Below are positions 1-9,014 of a stretch of 64,000 bases of DNA, piece after piece (the first letter of the stretch is position 1; every line of letters starts with the position of its first letter). This DNA comes from an uncultured Paracoccaceae bacterium. GTDB lineage: Bacteria; Pseudomonadota; Alphaproteobacteria; Rhodobacterales; Rhodobacteraceae. Location: assembly GCA_947503175.1 (NCBI GenBank), contig CANNCO010000002.1:310001-374000 (forward strand). Direction: 5' to 3'. A program made the translations under genes and the position numbers. The notes beneath the pieces are model-generated. The model did not search any database. It was not told where the DNA came from and saw only the letters and a program-made list of their open reading frames with translations.

Positions 1-828
1 CGTCTGGTGAACCGCGACCGCGCCGAGCACGGCATCCGCTGCGGCGTGGAATCCACGGGCGGGTCGGTGTTCAACATCAACGCCATCCGCGGTGGCGAGC
101 TTGAGTTCGGCGTCGCGCAGTCGGACTGGCAGTATCACGCATTCAACGGGACCTCGCGCTTCGAGGAAACCGGCGCGTTCGAAGGTCTGCGGGCTGTGTT
201 CTCGGTGCACCCCGAACCGTTTACGGTCGTGGCGCGCGCAGATGCCGGCATCTCGACCTTCGAAGACCTCAAGGGCAAGCGCGTGAATGTGGGCAACCCC
301 GGTTCCGGTCAGCGTGGCACGATGGAGGTGCTGATGGACGCGATGGGCTGGACCATGGATGACTTCGCGGTCGCCTCCGAACTTCAGGCAGCCGAGCAAA
401 GCCAGGCACTGTGCGACAACAACATCGACGCAATGATCTATACCGTCGGACACCCGTCTGGTTCGATCCAGGAGGCGACGACAGCCTGCGACAGCGTGCT
501 GGTCACGGTCGAGAACGACGCGACAGCGCAGCTTGTCGCCGATAACCCGTTCTACCGGACGGCCACGATCCCCGGCGGCATGTATCGCGGCAATGACAGC
601 GACACGACGACCTTCGGTGTTGGCGCAACCTTCGTGACCTCGGCCGATGTGCCCGAAGAGGTTGTCTATGTCGTCGTGAAAGCGGTGTTCGAGAATATCG
701 ATCAGTTCCGTGGCCTGCACCCGGCATTCGCCAATCTCGACCCGGCTGAAATGGCCAATGACGGTCTGTCGGCGCCTCTGCATCCGGGTGCCGAGCGGTA
801 CTTCCGCGAGGCTGGCCTGATCCAGTGA
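1..828 (+). CDS. TAXI family TRAP transporter solute-binding protein (5' partial)
   Basis: This is the periplasmic binding subunit of a TRAP transporter of the TAXI (TRAP-associated extracytoplasmic immunogenic) family. It captures a solute, often an organic acid or amino acid, for a sodium- or proton-coupled permease. The frame is open at position 1, so the signal peptide and N-terminus lie outside the window and 275 residues are visible. Family features include the early [10 protein letters not shown] stretch, [17 protein letters not shown] and the central [14 protein letters not shown] region. The fused permease follows 101 bases downstream on the same strand, and a strong hairpin lies between them. 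The substrate cannot be read from sequence. Confidence 0.93.
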   Translation, partial: RLVNRDRAEHGIRCGVESTGGSVFNINAIRGGELEFGVAQSDWQYHAFNGTSRFEETGAFEGLRAVFSVHPEPFTVVARADAGISTFEDLKGKRVNVGNPGSGQRGTMEVLMDAMGWTMDDFAVASELQAAEQSQALCDNNIDAMIYTVGHPSGSIQEATTACDSVLVTVENDATAQLVADNPFYRTATIPGGMYRGNDSDTTTFGVGATFVTSADVPEEVVYVVVKAVFENIDQFRGLHPAFANLDPAEMANDGLSAPLHPGAERYFREAGLIQ

Positions 829-856
829 TCGGATCCGGATCGATGCCATAACTACT

Positions 857-890
857 GATCCCGGGCGCGGAACGGCTCGCGCCCGGGATC
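857..890 (+). promoter_or_regulatory. Intercistronic hairpin between TRAP binding-protein and permease genes
   Basis: A perfect inverted repeat has 13-bp arms (GATCCCGGGCGCG and CGCGCCCGGGATC) and an 8-base loop. It sits 28 bases after the binding-protein stop and 39 bases before the permease start. No T-run follows it on the + strand, so it is not a classic terminator. Such hairpins commonly protect the upstream mRNA, giving more binding protein than permease; that role is inferred here. Confidence 0.75.
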
Positions 891-929
891 CAAATAGCCC
901 GAACGAGGCTTGAAAAAGGGGACGGCCCG

Positions 930-3566
930 ATGACGGATCAGGACGGGCGCGAAGGGCGCCAATTTACCGACGACGAGCTACAGGATCTGGTTGCCAGCAC
1001 CGATAGCGGTGCACGGTCACCTACGAACCGCGCCGTTGCCGCGCTGATCACCGGACTGGCGCTTGCATGGTCGCTGTTCCAGCTTTGGATCGCCCAGCCA
1101 CAGCTTTGGTTTGCAGAATACCTGCCGGTCATGAACTCGTCCCAGACCCGGCCCTTGCACCTGACATTCGCGATCATTCTGGCGTTTCTCGCCTATCCGG
1201 CGTTCAAGAATTCTCCGCGCGACCGCGTACCGATCATGGACTGGATCCTGATGGCGGGCGCAGGTTTCTGTGCCTTCTACATCTTCTGGTTCTCCGACGT
1301 GCTCGCGCTCACGGCCCGTTCGGGCCTGCCAACCGAGACGCAGGTTATCATCGGCGCGGTCGGCCTTTTCCTGTTGCTCGAGGCCAGCCGTCGCGCGCTT
1401 GGTCCGGCGCTGACCGTCGTCGGTTCGATCTTTCTGCTTTATGCCTATATGGGGCAGGGCTGGCTGATCCCCGATCTGATCGAACATGAGGGCCTGTCCT
1501 TCACCGCCCTGATCAATGCCCAGTGGCTGGATACCGGCGGTGTTTTCGGCATCCCGCTGGGTGTGTCGACGGCCTTTGTCTTCCTTTTCGTCCTGTTCGG
1601 CTCGCTTCTCGATAAGGCAGGCGCGGGCAACTACTTCATCAAACTCGCTTTTGCCGGTCTGGGTCACCTGCGCGGCGGACCCGCAAAGGCCGCGGTCGTC
1701 GGCTCTGCAATGACCGGCCTGATCTCTGGTTCGTCGATTGCCAACGTGGTGACCACCGGCACTTTCACCATTCCCCTGATGAAGCGCGTGGGCTTCACCA
1801 GCGAACAGGCCGGTTCGGTCGAGGTTGCCTCGTCCGTGAACGGTCAGATCATGCCACCGGTGATGGGGGCTGCGGCCTTCCTGATGGTCGAGTTCATCGG
1901 TATTTCCTATGTCGAGGTGATCAAGCACGCCTTCATCCCGGCGGTGATTTCCTACATCGCGCTGGTCTACATCGTGCATCTGGAAGCGCTGAAGAAAGAA
2001 ATGCCCGCTCTCGGCGAAGCGAAAAGCTTTACCGGCATGATCGTGAAATTCTTCGTGGGCTTCGCCGTTGCGGGGGCGGGCTTCACCGCGCTGATCTATG
2101 GCGTCGGCGCGCTGCGGGCGGCCGTTCCCGACCTGACCGCCCCGATCATGATGGCGCTTCTGGCCGCCGTCTATATCTGGCTTGTTGCGATTGCCTCGCG
2201 CAGCCCGGATCTCGAAGTGGACGACCCCAACGCGACCGAAATCAAACTACCGACGGTGAAAGAGATCTACGCAACCGGCCTGCACTATGTGCTGCCGATC
2301 GTGGTTCTGGTGTGGTTCCTGATGGTGGAACGGCAAAGCCCGGCACGCTCGGCCTTTTTCGCCACGGCGTTGATGATCGGCATCATCGTTACGCAACGCC
2401 CGCTCAAGGCGCTGTTCCGGGGCGAAGGCGCGCGGCTGATGGAGGAGTTCAGGAACGGCTTCGCCGACCTGATCGAAGGCCTGATCGCCGGTGCGCGCAA
2501 CATGATCGGGATCGGCGTGGCAACCGCCGCCGCCGGCATCATCGTGGCGACCGTCACCCGGACACCGATCGGAACCGAACTTGCCGGGCTGGTCGAACAG
2601 CTCTCGGGCGGGATCCTGTTCGTGATGCTGGTGCTGATCGGAGTCTTCTCCCTGATCCTGGGAATGGGTCTGCCGACGACGGCGAACTACATCGTGGTTT
2701 CGTCGCTGATGGCCTCGGTCGTGGTGTCGCTCGGCGCTCAGGAGGGGCTGATCGTACCCCTGATCGCCGCCCACCTCTTCGTGTTTTATTTCGGGATCAT
2801 GGCGGATGTGACGCCCCCTGTGGGGCTGGCCAGTTTCGCGGCGGCCGCCGTGTCGGGCGGCGATCCGATCAAGACCGGGTTCACGGCATTCTTCTACAGC
2901 CTCCGGACGGTCGCACTGCCCTTCCTCTTCATCTTCAACCCGACGCTGATCCTGTATGGCGTCGATCTGGGCACTTGGGAGGGCATAGGACAGGCGGTGT
3001 TCGTCTTCATTGTCGCGACCTTCGCGATGCTGCTGTTTGCGGCGGCGACGCAGGGCTATTTCCTTGCCCGGTCCCGGATCTACGAAAGCGCCGCGCTGCT
3101 TCTGGTGGCCTTCACGCTGTTTGTGCCGAATGTCTGGCTGAACATGGTGCAGGATCCGTTCCGCGAGGTGCCTCCGGCACAGTTCGAAACCGCCGTCGGT
3201 GAGGCTGCGGAAGGCGAGCAATTACGGCTCTTGATCCAGGGGCCGGACTTCAACACTGGGGACCTCGCCGAGACGACGCTTGTCCTTCATGCCGAAGGGG
3301 CCAGCGCAGCGGAACGCATCGCCAATTCCGGTCTGCTTCTGCTGACCGAAGGCGATGTTGTCCGGCTGGATGAACCGATGTTCGGAACCGAAACGGCAGA
3401 AGCGCTGATCGACTTCGACTTCTATGCCGACACACCGGTGCAGCTGGCCGCCGTTCAGGTGGCGCAGGATCGGATGCCGGAGCAGATATTCTATCTGCCC
3501 GCCCTGCTGCTGCTTGGCGTGGTCGTGCTTCTGCAACGCCGGCGTCAAACCCAACCGGCCTTCTGA
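930..3566 (+). CDS. TRAP transporter permease, fused 4TM/12TM (DctQM type)
   Basis: This 878-residue inner-membrane protein combines the small (DctQ-like) and large (DctM-like) TRAP membrane subunits in one chain, as is usual for TAXI-type systems. The N-terminal ~40 residues are polar. Hydrophobic segments then run to about residue 740. DctM hallmarks are visible: GSAMTGLISGSSIANV, ILGMGLPTTANYIV and ADVTPPVGLASFAAAAVSG. A C-terminal soluble part of about 100 residues before a last hydrophobic helix resembles the DUF3394 extension of such fusions. A purine-rich AAAGGGGA precedes the ATG. It works with the binding protein just upstream; a universal stress protein follows 14 bases downstream. 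Confidence 0.95.
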   Translation: MTDQDGREGRQFTDDELQDLVASTDSGARSPTNRAVAALITGLALAWSLFQLWIAQPQLWFAEYLPVMNSSQTRPLHLTFAIILAFLAYPAFKNSPRDRVPIMDWILMAGAGFCAFYIFWFSDVLALTARSGLPTETQVIIGAVGLFLLLEASRRALGPALTVVGSIFLLYAYMGQGWLIPDLIEHEGLSFTALINAQWLDTGGVFGIPLGVSTAFVFLFVLFGSLLDKAGAGNYFIKLAFAGLGHLRGGPAKAAVVGSAMTGLISGSSIANVVTTGTFTIPLMKRVGFTSEQAGSVEVASSVNGQIMPPVMGAAAFLMVEFIGISYVEVIKHAFIPAVISYIALVYIVHLEALKKEMPALGEAKSFTGMIVKFFVGFAVAGAGFTALIYGVGALRAAVPDLTAPIMMALLAAVYIWLVAIASRSPDLEVDDPNATEIKLPTVKEIYATGLHYVLPIVVLVWFLMVERQSPARSAFFATALMIGIIVTQRPLKALFRGEGARLMEEFRNGFADLIEGLIAGARNMIGIGVATAAAGIIVATVTRTPIGTELAGLVEQLSGGILFVMLVLIGVFSLILGMGLPTTANYIVVSSLMASVVVSLGAQEGLIVPLIAAHLFVFYFGIMADVTPPVGLASFAAAAVSGGDPIKTGFTAFFYSLRTVALPFLFIFNPTLILYGVDLGTWEGIGQAVFVFIVATFAMLLFAAATQGYFLARSRIYESAALLLVAFTLFVPNVWLNMVQDPFREVPPAQFETAVGEAAEGEQLRLLIQGPDFNTGDLAETTLVLHAEGASAAERIANSGLLLLTEGDVVRLDEPMFGTETAEALIDFDFYADTPVQLAAVQVAQDRMPEQIFYLPALLLLGVVVLLQRRRQTQPAF

Positions 3567-3580
3567 GAGGAGTACACGAC

Positions 3581-4015
3581 ATGTTCAAAACGATCCTCCT
3601 TCCCATCGATCTGTCCACCGAAGACAGCTGGTCGAAGGCCCTGCCCGCTGCGCTGAAGCTCTACGACTCGGATGGCGGTTCCCTGCATGTGGTAACGGTC
3701 CTACCCGATTTCGGAATGTCCGTCGTCGGCAGCTATTTCGAACAGGGCTTTGAAGAGAAAGCCCTGCACGAGGTTGGCGAGGCGCTGAAGGCATGGGTCG
3801 CGGAAAACATCCCAGGCGATGTCGATGTCCACCCCCATGTGCTCCATGGCCGGGTCTACGATCAGATCATCTCCGCCGCGGACCGTCTGAACGTCGACGC
3901 GATCGTGATGGGGTCGCACACGCCGGCGCTGAGCGACTACCTGCTTGGTCCGAACGCCGCGCGCGTCGTACGCCACGCCCGCCAATCGGTATTCGTCGTC
4001 CGTGGCGAGGCCTGA
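3581..4015 (+). CDS. Universal stress protein UspA family
   Basis: A 144-residue single-domain Usp protein. It begins with the family's typical MFKTILLPIDLS strand. It ends with a nucleotide-binding-like segment, MGSH followed by LLGPNAARVVRHA and then SVFVV. The gene starts 14 bases after the TRAP permease with an AGAGGAG ribosome-binding site, so it belongs to the transporter operon. Usp proteins often sit beside TRAP permeases, and in TeaD of Halomonas one regulates transport by binding ATP. A similar regulatory role here is inference. Confidence 0.93.
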   Translation: MFKTILLPIDLSTEDSWSKALPAALKLYDSDGGSLHVVTVLPDFGMSVVGSYFEQGFEEKALHEVGEALKAWVAENIPGDVDVHPHVLHGRVYDQIISAADRLNVDAIVMGSHTPALSDYLLGPNAARVVRHARQSVFVVRGEA

Positions 4016-4019
4016 CCCG

Positions 4020-5342
4020 GTGACCCATGTCTTTGGCCGGAGCAAAGCCCGTCTGGCCACGGCCATCCGTGGTGAGGGCTGTTACATCCATGATGCAGAC
4101 GGCCGGACGTATCTCGATGGCTCGGGCGGGGCCGCCGTGTCCTGCCTTGGTCATTCCGACCCGGACGTGCGCGCTGCAATCCATGCGCAACTGGATCAGC
4201 TTGCCTTTGCCCATACCGGGTTCTTCACATCCGAACCCGCCGAACGTCTCGCCGGTCTTCTGATCGAACAGGCGCCGGAGGGGATCGAAAAGGTCTATCT
4301 TCTGTCGGGCGGGTCAGAAGCCGTCGAGGCCGCGCTAAAGCTCGCGCGCCAGTATTACGTGGAGATTGGCGAAACCGGGCGGCACCGCGTCATCGCCCGG
4401 CGGCAGAGCTATCACGGCAACACCCTCGGTGCTCTGGCGGCAGGGGGTAACGCATGGCGGCGCGAGAAATACGCGCCGCTTCTGGTGGAGACCAGCCACA
4501 TCGTACCCTGTTTCGAGTATCGAGCGCGCGCCGATGGCGAGAGCCCCTATGACTACGGTCAACGCGCCGCCAATGAATTACAGGCCGAGATCGAACACCT
4601 TGGCCCCGAGACGGTCATGGCCTTCATCGCCGAACCGGTGGTTGGTGCTACCGCCGGGGCAGTACCCGCCGTCGACGGCTATTTCGCCCGTATCCGCGAA
4701 ATCTGCGACCACTACGGGGTGCTTCTGATCCTCGACGAAGTGATGTGCGGGATGGGTCGCGCTGGCACCTTTTTCGCCTGCGAGCATGACGGGGTGGCCC
4801 CCGATATCGTGACGATCGCCAAGGGGCTTGGCGCGGGCTATGCGCCGATTGGCGCAATGCTGTGCACCGGCACGATTTACGATGCCATCGCTGACGGATC
4901 GGGCAGTTTCCAGCATGGCCATACCTATAACGGTCACCCGCTTGCCGCCGCCGCCGGTCATGCGGTTGTCAGCGCCATTCTCGACCGTGGCCTGATCGAA
5001 CGGGTCCAGACACAGGGCGCGCGGCTCGAAGCCGTGCTGCACGACGCCTTTGGTCAGCATGCCCATGTGGGCGACCTGCGGGGGCGCGGCCTGTTCCGGG
5101 GGATTGAACTTGTCGAAGACCGCGCCACGAAAGAACCCTTCGATCCGGCGCGCAAACTGCACACAAAGATCAAATCTGCAGCGATGGACGAGGGGCTGAT
5201 CTGCTATCCTGCCGGCGGCACCGTCGACGGGCAGCGAGGCGATCACATCCTCCTGGCCCCGCCATTCATTATCGAAGACACCCAGATCGACGAGTTGGTG
5301 GGGAAACTGTCACGCGCCCTGGACCGCGCCATCGCCATATGA
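4020..5342 (+). CDS. Class III pyridoxal-phosphate aminotransferase
   Basis: A 440-residue class III aminotransferase (aspartate aminotransferase family in the broad database sense). GTG at 4020 is chosen as start because it lies 4 bases after the usp stop and matches the usual N-terminus; the frame stays open upstream inside usp. The PLP lysine is K268 in TIAKGLGAGYAPIGA. D239 in LDEVMCGMGRAG contacts the pyridine nitrogen. LSGGSEAVEAALKLARQYY is the cofactor phosphate region. Members act on omega-amino acids, amines or taurine-like compounds, so the product may process whatever the neighbouring TRAP system imports. The exact substrate is not readable. Confidence 0.93.
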   Translation: MTHVFGRSKARLATAIRGEGCYIHDADGRTYLDGSGGAAVSCLGHSDPDVRAAIHAQLDQLAFAHTGFFTSEPAERLAGLLIEQAPEGIEKVYLLSGGSEAVEAALKLARQYYVEIGETGRHRVIARRQSYHGNTLGALAAGGNAWRREKYAPLLVETSHIVPCFEYRARADGESPYDYGQRAANELQAEIEHLGPETVMAFIAEPVVGATAGAVPAVDGYFARIREICDHYGVLLILDEVMCGMGRAGTFFACEHDGVAPDIVTIAKGLGAGYAPIGAMLCTGTIYDAIADGSGSFQHGHTYNGHPLAAAAGHAVVSAILDRGLIERVQTQGARLEAVLHDAFGQHAHVGDLRGRGLFRGIELVEDRATKEPFDPARKLHTKIKSAAMDEGLICYPAGGTVDGQRGDHILLAPPFIIEDTQIDELVGKLSRALDRAIAI

Positions 5343-5435
5343 CCCCCAAGTGGGCGCAAAGCTGAATAACCACCACCTGAGAGAACCAGATACGATTCCT
5401 TCGTGAAACCGGCACCAACGCTCCAGGCGACCGGC

Positions 5436-6188
5436 TCAGGCCCTGTTTCCGGCATAGTACTCGACACGCTCTTCAAGGCGGTTGATCAACTCCGCCAGCC
5501 CAAGCGCAAATGCGAAGAGGATCAGGATCAACGCCCAGAAATGCGCCATCAGGAAGTTCTGCGAATAAAGCGAAAACAACGCCCCGACACCGATGATCGA
5601 CACCAGCAACTGTCCGATAACGACACCCTTGACGCCACGGACTACGCCCAACCGGATACCGGCTAGGATCTCGGGCAATGCCGACAGAAGGATCAGCTTC
5701 AGCTGTTGCGTGCGGGACGCTCCGAACGAGGTCCCCATCTCAAGCAGAGATTGCGATGTGTGAACGACCCCGGCCCGCGTATCGAGCGCGATGATCCAGA
5801 CGGCGAACATGAACACCGTGGCAATGACCGTCGGCATACCCATGCCGAACAGGATCATGATCACGGGTACCAGCGCCGACAAGGGCGCGGACAGGAAGAT
5901 ATTGACCCACATGTTCAGGATCTGGTCGGCCCGCCGGACGAGCCCCATCAAAAGCCCCAAGGCGATGCCCACCACCACGGCGAGCCCCAGCCCGCCAAGA
6001 TAGCTCAACAACGTGATCCGCGCGGCTTCAAGAAAACTTGGCGTGCCAATCACCTCCGGAAGGGCCATGACGACCTCGGAAAACGGCGGGAACAGCAGGA
6101 GAAGCTCGAACCGCCCGACGAACTCCCACAACGCGATCCACACCAGAAGTGCCGCCGACTTGGGAACTTTCACGCCATAAAGCTCCAT
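5436..6188 (-). CDS. ABC transporter permease (NitT/TauT type)
   Basis: A 250-residue inner-membrane permease of the SsuC/TauC/nitrate type with about six hydrophobic segments. The cytoplasmic coupling loop is visible around GTSFGASRTQQLKLILLSALPEILAGIRLGV, the EAA-like motif. It is the last gene of a minus-strand operon and starts 4 bases after the ATPase stop. With the second permease at 6999-7814 it would form a heterodimeric channel. It converges with the aminotransferase; the 93 bases between them contain no obvious terminator. Confidence 0.95.
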   Translation of the reverse strand: MELYGVKVPKSAALLVWIALWEFVGRFELLLLFPPFSEVVMALPEVIGTPSFLEAARITLLSYLGGLGLAVVVGIALGLLMGLVRRADQILNMWVNIFLSAPLSALVPVIMILFGMGMPTVIATVFMFAVWIIALDTRAGVVHTSQSLLEMGTSFGASRTQQLKLILLSALPEILAGIRLGVVRGVKGVVIGQLLVSIIGVGALFSLYSQNFLMAHFWALILILFAFALGLAELINRLEERVEYYAGNRA

Positions 6189-6192
6189 CGCC

Positions 6193-6999
6193 CTACTCCA
6201 CGTAGTCGCGCAGACCGGCCCAGATATCGTCGATCAGGTCGAGATATTCCGGGTTCCGGCGGATCGCCTCGGGGTCGCCGTGACGGTCGATATTCGGCGT
6301 CACGATCTGGCTGACCCGCCCGGGGCGCGGCGACAGAAGCACGATCCGGTCCGACAGATAAACCGCCTCTTCGATGGAATGGGTCACAAGGATGAACGTC
6401 TTCTGTTCGATCTCCCGCAGGCGGATCAGGTCTTCCTGAAACTTGCGGCGAGTCTGTTCGTCCACGGCGGAGAACGGCTCGTCCATCATCAGCACGTCGG
6501 CGTTTACCGCAAGCGCGCGTGCAAGCCCCACACGCTGACGCATACCGCCCGAAAGCTCGTGGGGATACTTGTCCTCGAACCCCGCCAACCCGACCTCGGC
6601 CACGTAGTGCCGGGCGCGATCCTCGCGCTCCCTCTTGCCGACACCCTGCAATTCCAGCCCATAGGACGCGTTCCGCAGAACCGTCGCCCATGGCATCAGG
6701 GCGAAATCCTGAAACACAAAGGCCCGCTCGGGGCCCGGCCCCGTCACGGGCTTGCCATTCACGCGAACCTCGCCCGACGTGGGCTTCAGGAGACCCGCGA
6801 GGATTTTCAGAAGGGTGGTCTTTCCGCAGCCGGACGGTCCCAGAAGACTGGTCAATTCGCCCCTGTTGAACTCAAGGTGGATGTTTTCCAGCGCCGTGAC
6901 CGCGCCGTTATAGATCTTGTGAATGCCTTCGACCTCGATGATGGCCGAAGCGACCGGTGCGGCATCTTCCGGATCTGGTATAGGGTGGGTCATGGTCAT
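6193..6999 (-). CDS. ABC transporter ATP-binding protein (NitT/TauT type)
   Basis: A 268-residue ATPase of an ABC importer. Walker A is GPSGCGKTT, the Q-loop lies near VFQDFALMPWATV, the signature is LSGGMRQRVGLARAL, Walker B is VLMMDEPFSAVD and the switch histidine is in ILVTHSIEEAVYLSDRI. This arrangement is typical of the nitrate/sulfonate/taurine subfamily. The start overlaps the upstream permease stop (TGATG), showing translational coupling; an ATG two codons later is an alternative. It energises the permeases on both sides of it in the operon. Confidence 0.96.
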   Translation of the reverse strand: MTMTHPIPDPEDAAPVASAIIEVEGIHKIYNGAVTALENIHLEFNRGELTSLLGPSGCGKTTLLKILAGLLKPTSGEVRVNGKPVTGPGPERAFVFQDFALMPWATVLRNASYGLELQGVGKREREDRARHYVAEVGLAGFEDKYPHELSGGMRQRVGLARALAVNADVLMMDEPFSAVDEQTRRKFQEDLIRLREIEQKTFILVTHSIEEAVYLSDRIVLLSPRPGRVSQIVTPNIDRHGDPEAIRRNPEYLDLIDDIWAGLRDYVE

Positions 7000-7814
7000 C
7001 AGGCGCCTCTCTTTTCGGGGCGGAACAGGGTGACCTCAAGCCGGTGCAAAAGCGACACCGTGATCACCGCCAGCGCGACGATCGAAAAGATCGCGGCGTA
7101 CATATGTGGGAACTTGGCGATCGAGCGATTGAACGTAATCAGATCGCCGATGCCTGTGGGAGTGATAAGAAGTTCGGCCAGTACGACACCGGAAAACCCC
7201 TCGGCGATACCCAGCCGAATGCCCGCGAACATCATCGGGCTGGCCGCCGGAAGGATCACTGTCAGGATCTGCTGGCGGCGCGATCCCATGAAGGAATGGC
7301 ACATATGAACCAGCGACTGCGGCACGTTGCGCACCGCCTTGTAGCTGTTGATCGCGATGACCGGCATCGACAGCATAACGACCGCCAGCACCTTCGACGT
7401 CAGTCCGATCCCGTAGACGAACGTGATCAACGGGATCAGCGCCGCCATCGGTGCGGCCTGCATTGTGATGAAGATCGGCAGGGTCAGCCATTCCGCATCC
7501 TTGCGCAGACCCATTGCGACACCTGCACTGACACCGATGACCAGCGAAATGACAAGACCGATTACAAGCGGTTCAAGGGTGCGCAGGTACGCCGCGCCCA
7601 TCGAACCGTCTGCAATCATCTCCCAAAGCGCCGCCATGGTTTCCAGAAAGGTCGGGAACGCCCAGTTGAAATTGGTGCGGCCCCCGATTTCCCAGGCCGC
7701 GAAAAGTATCGCGAGTGACAGGATTTTCCAGATGGCCGGAACGTCCGAGACCGCAGAGATCCAGCGGCTGGTGACCCCCGCAACCGGGCTATGTGCAGTC
7801 TGATCGGCCGGCAT
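6999..7814 (-). CDS. ABC transporter permease (NitT/TauT type)
   Basis: A 271-residue permease related to but distinct from the one at 5436-6188. Hydrophobic segments follow a 25-residue polar N-terminus. The coupling loop is recognisable in CHSFMGSRRQQILTVILPAASPMMFAGIRLGI. It lies downstream of the binding-protein gene, separated by 76 bases that hold a hairpin. Two non-identical permeases in one operon imply a heterodimeric membrane channel. Confidence 0.95.
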   Translation of the reverse strand: MPADQTAHSPVAGVTSRWISAVSDVPAIWKILSLAILFAAWEIGGRTNFNWAFPTFLETMAALWEMIADGSMGAAYLRTLEPLVIGLVISLVIGVSAGVAMGLRKDAEWLTLPIFITMQAAPMAALIPLITFVYGIGLTSKVLAVVMLSMPVIAINSYKAVRNVPQSLVHMCHSFMGSRRQQILTVILPAASPMMFAGIRLGIAEGFSGVVLAELLITPTGIGDLITFNRSIAKFPHMYAAIFSIVALAVITVSLLHRLEVTLFRPEKRGA

Positions 7815-7844
7815 TGCGCCTATCCTGTCGGGTTTGAAAAGGCC

Positions 7845-7870
7845 CCGCCCGGTAAAAAGTCACCGGACGG
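7845..7870 (-). promoter_or_regulatory. Intercistronic hairpin between ABC binding-protein and permease genes
   Basis: On the minus-strand transcript CCGTCCGGT pairs with ACCGGGCGG (one G-U pair) around an 8-base loop containing five Ts. It starts 20 bases after the binding-protein stop. No U-tract follows, so partial termination or 3'-end protection, favouring binding-protein mRNA, is more likely than full termination. This is inferred from position and structure. Confidence 0.55.
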
Positions 7871-7890
7871 CGCGTATTGCGTCTGGCGGC

Positions 7891-8883
7891 CTAGTTCGCG
7901 GCCTTCGCGGCTTCAAGGACGCTGAAATCCCAGTAGTCGGCCGGATCAACCTCGTCGGGGTTGCCGCTGACCTGACCTGCCGCCGACAGGAAAGCGATAT
8001 CGTCCCGGGCATCCTGTGGCGCGCCGCCATCAAGCGGATAGATACCGTTCTCATCCGCCTCGGTGTAGTAAGGCACAGCCTCGGCCACGAGATCCGCGGG
8101 AAGATCGGGCAGCAGGTTGTACTGCTCCCTCAACTCACCGACGATCGCCGGGTTCTCGGCAATATCGTTCCAGGTACGCAACAACTCCTCGACGAACACC
8201 TGCATGTCCTCGCTTCGTTCCGTCAGGACATTCTGGTTCGCATACAAGGCTTCGTCGGTTGCGTTCACGCCATCCAGCGGCAGCCGCATGAACTTGCCGC
8301 CACCCTGTTCCTGCAGCAGCCGGAAGTTTGCGGCATCAACGATCGACGCGTTGATCGTTCCCTGAAGCATCGCGCCGGCGCGAACCTCCGAACCCGGCAC
8401 ATAGGAAATGTTCGCATACTCGATATCGTGGACCTGCTCCATCAGCCGCATCAGCGCCTCGGTGCCGGAACCCCGCGAGTGAACGGTGATTTCCTGACCG
8501 TCAAGATCGGCCCAGTCCGAGTAAACCTCAGAGTTCACGACAGGAAAGAACAGAAGCGTCGACATGCGATAGAACATCCGGATCGGCGCCTCGGAGTTCT
8601 GGATAAAGGCATAGGGCGCGCCGACGCCGATATGCGCCTCACCCGACAAGACTGCCTGCACGGCCACATCTTCAGAGTTGAAGAACGTCATTTCCATCGG
8701 AACGCCGCGTTCGCCCGCGCGTTCCATCGCGATCAGAAGGTTCAGGCTTTCGACACTCGCAATATCCCCCAGCGCGACCTTGAGCGGTTCGTCCTGGGCG
8801 ACGGCCATCGTGCCCGAAATTGCCATCGTCGCCGCCATGGCCGCACCGGCAAGCCGCATCATGCCTCGTCTTTCGATCTTCAT
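7891..8883 (-). CDS. ABC transporter substrate-binding protein (NitT/TauT type)
   Basis: A 330-residue periplasmic binding protein of the SsuA/THI5-like fold. The start at 8883 is set by GGGAGGAAAG just upstream and by a good signal peptide, MKIERRGMMRLAGAAMAATM and onward, cut after AVAQ. An in-frame extension to 8967 has no support. The body shows a DIASVESLNLLIAMERAG opening, an FFNSEDVAVQAVLSGEAHIGVG loop and the SRGSGTEALMRLM ligand-loop region. It is the second gene of the operon, after the FAH-family hydrolase, and supplies the two permeases and ATPase downstream. A small carboxylate or aromatic-derived ligand is possible given the hydrolase; this is inference. Confidence 0.94.
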   Translation of the reverse strand: MKIERRGMMRLAGAAMAATMAISGTMAVAQDEPLKVALGDIASVESLNLLIAMERAGERGVPMEMTFFNSEDVAVQAVLSGEAHIGVGAPYAFIQNSEAPIRMFYRMSTLLFFPVVNSEVYSDWADLDGQEITVHSRGSGTEALMRLMEQVHDIEYANISYVPGSEVRAGAMLQGTINASIVDAANFRLLQEQGGGKFMRLPLDGVNATDEALYANQNVLTERSEDMQVFVEELLRTWNDIAENPAIVGELREQYNLLPDLPADLVAEAVPYYTEADENGIYPLDGGAPQDARDDIAFLSAAGQVSGNPDEVDPADYWDFSVLEAAKAAN

Positions 8884-9014
8884 GGTCTTTCCTCCCTTTT
8901 TTCGGATTGCGTTCTGTCGCAACCGATCAGTTTGCTGACCGGAACTCGTCGGCGCCTCCTCGCGCACTCACGAATTGGTCAGAATTGGGCTGTCTTTGCG
9001 CCGGGCCTCCCTTT

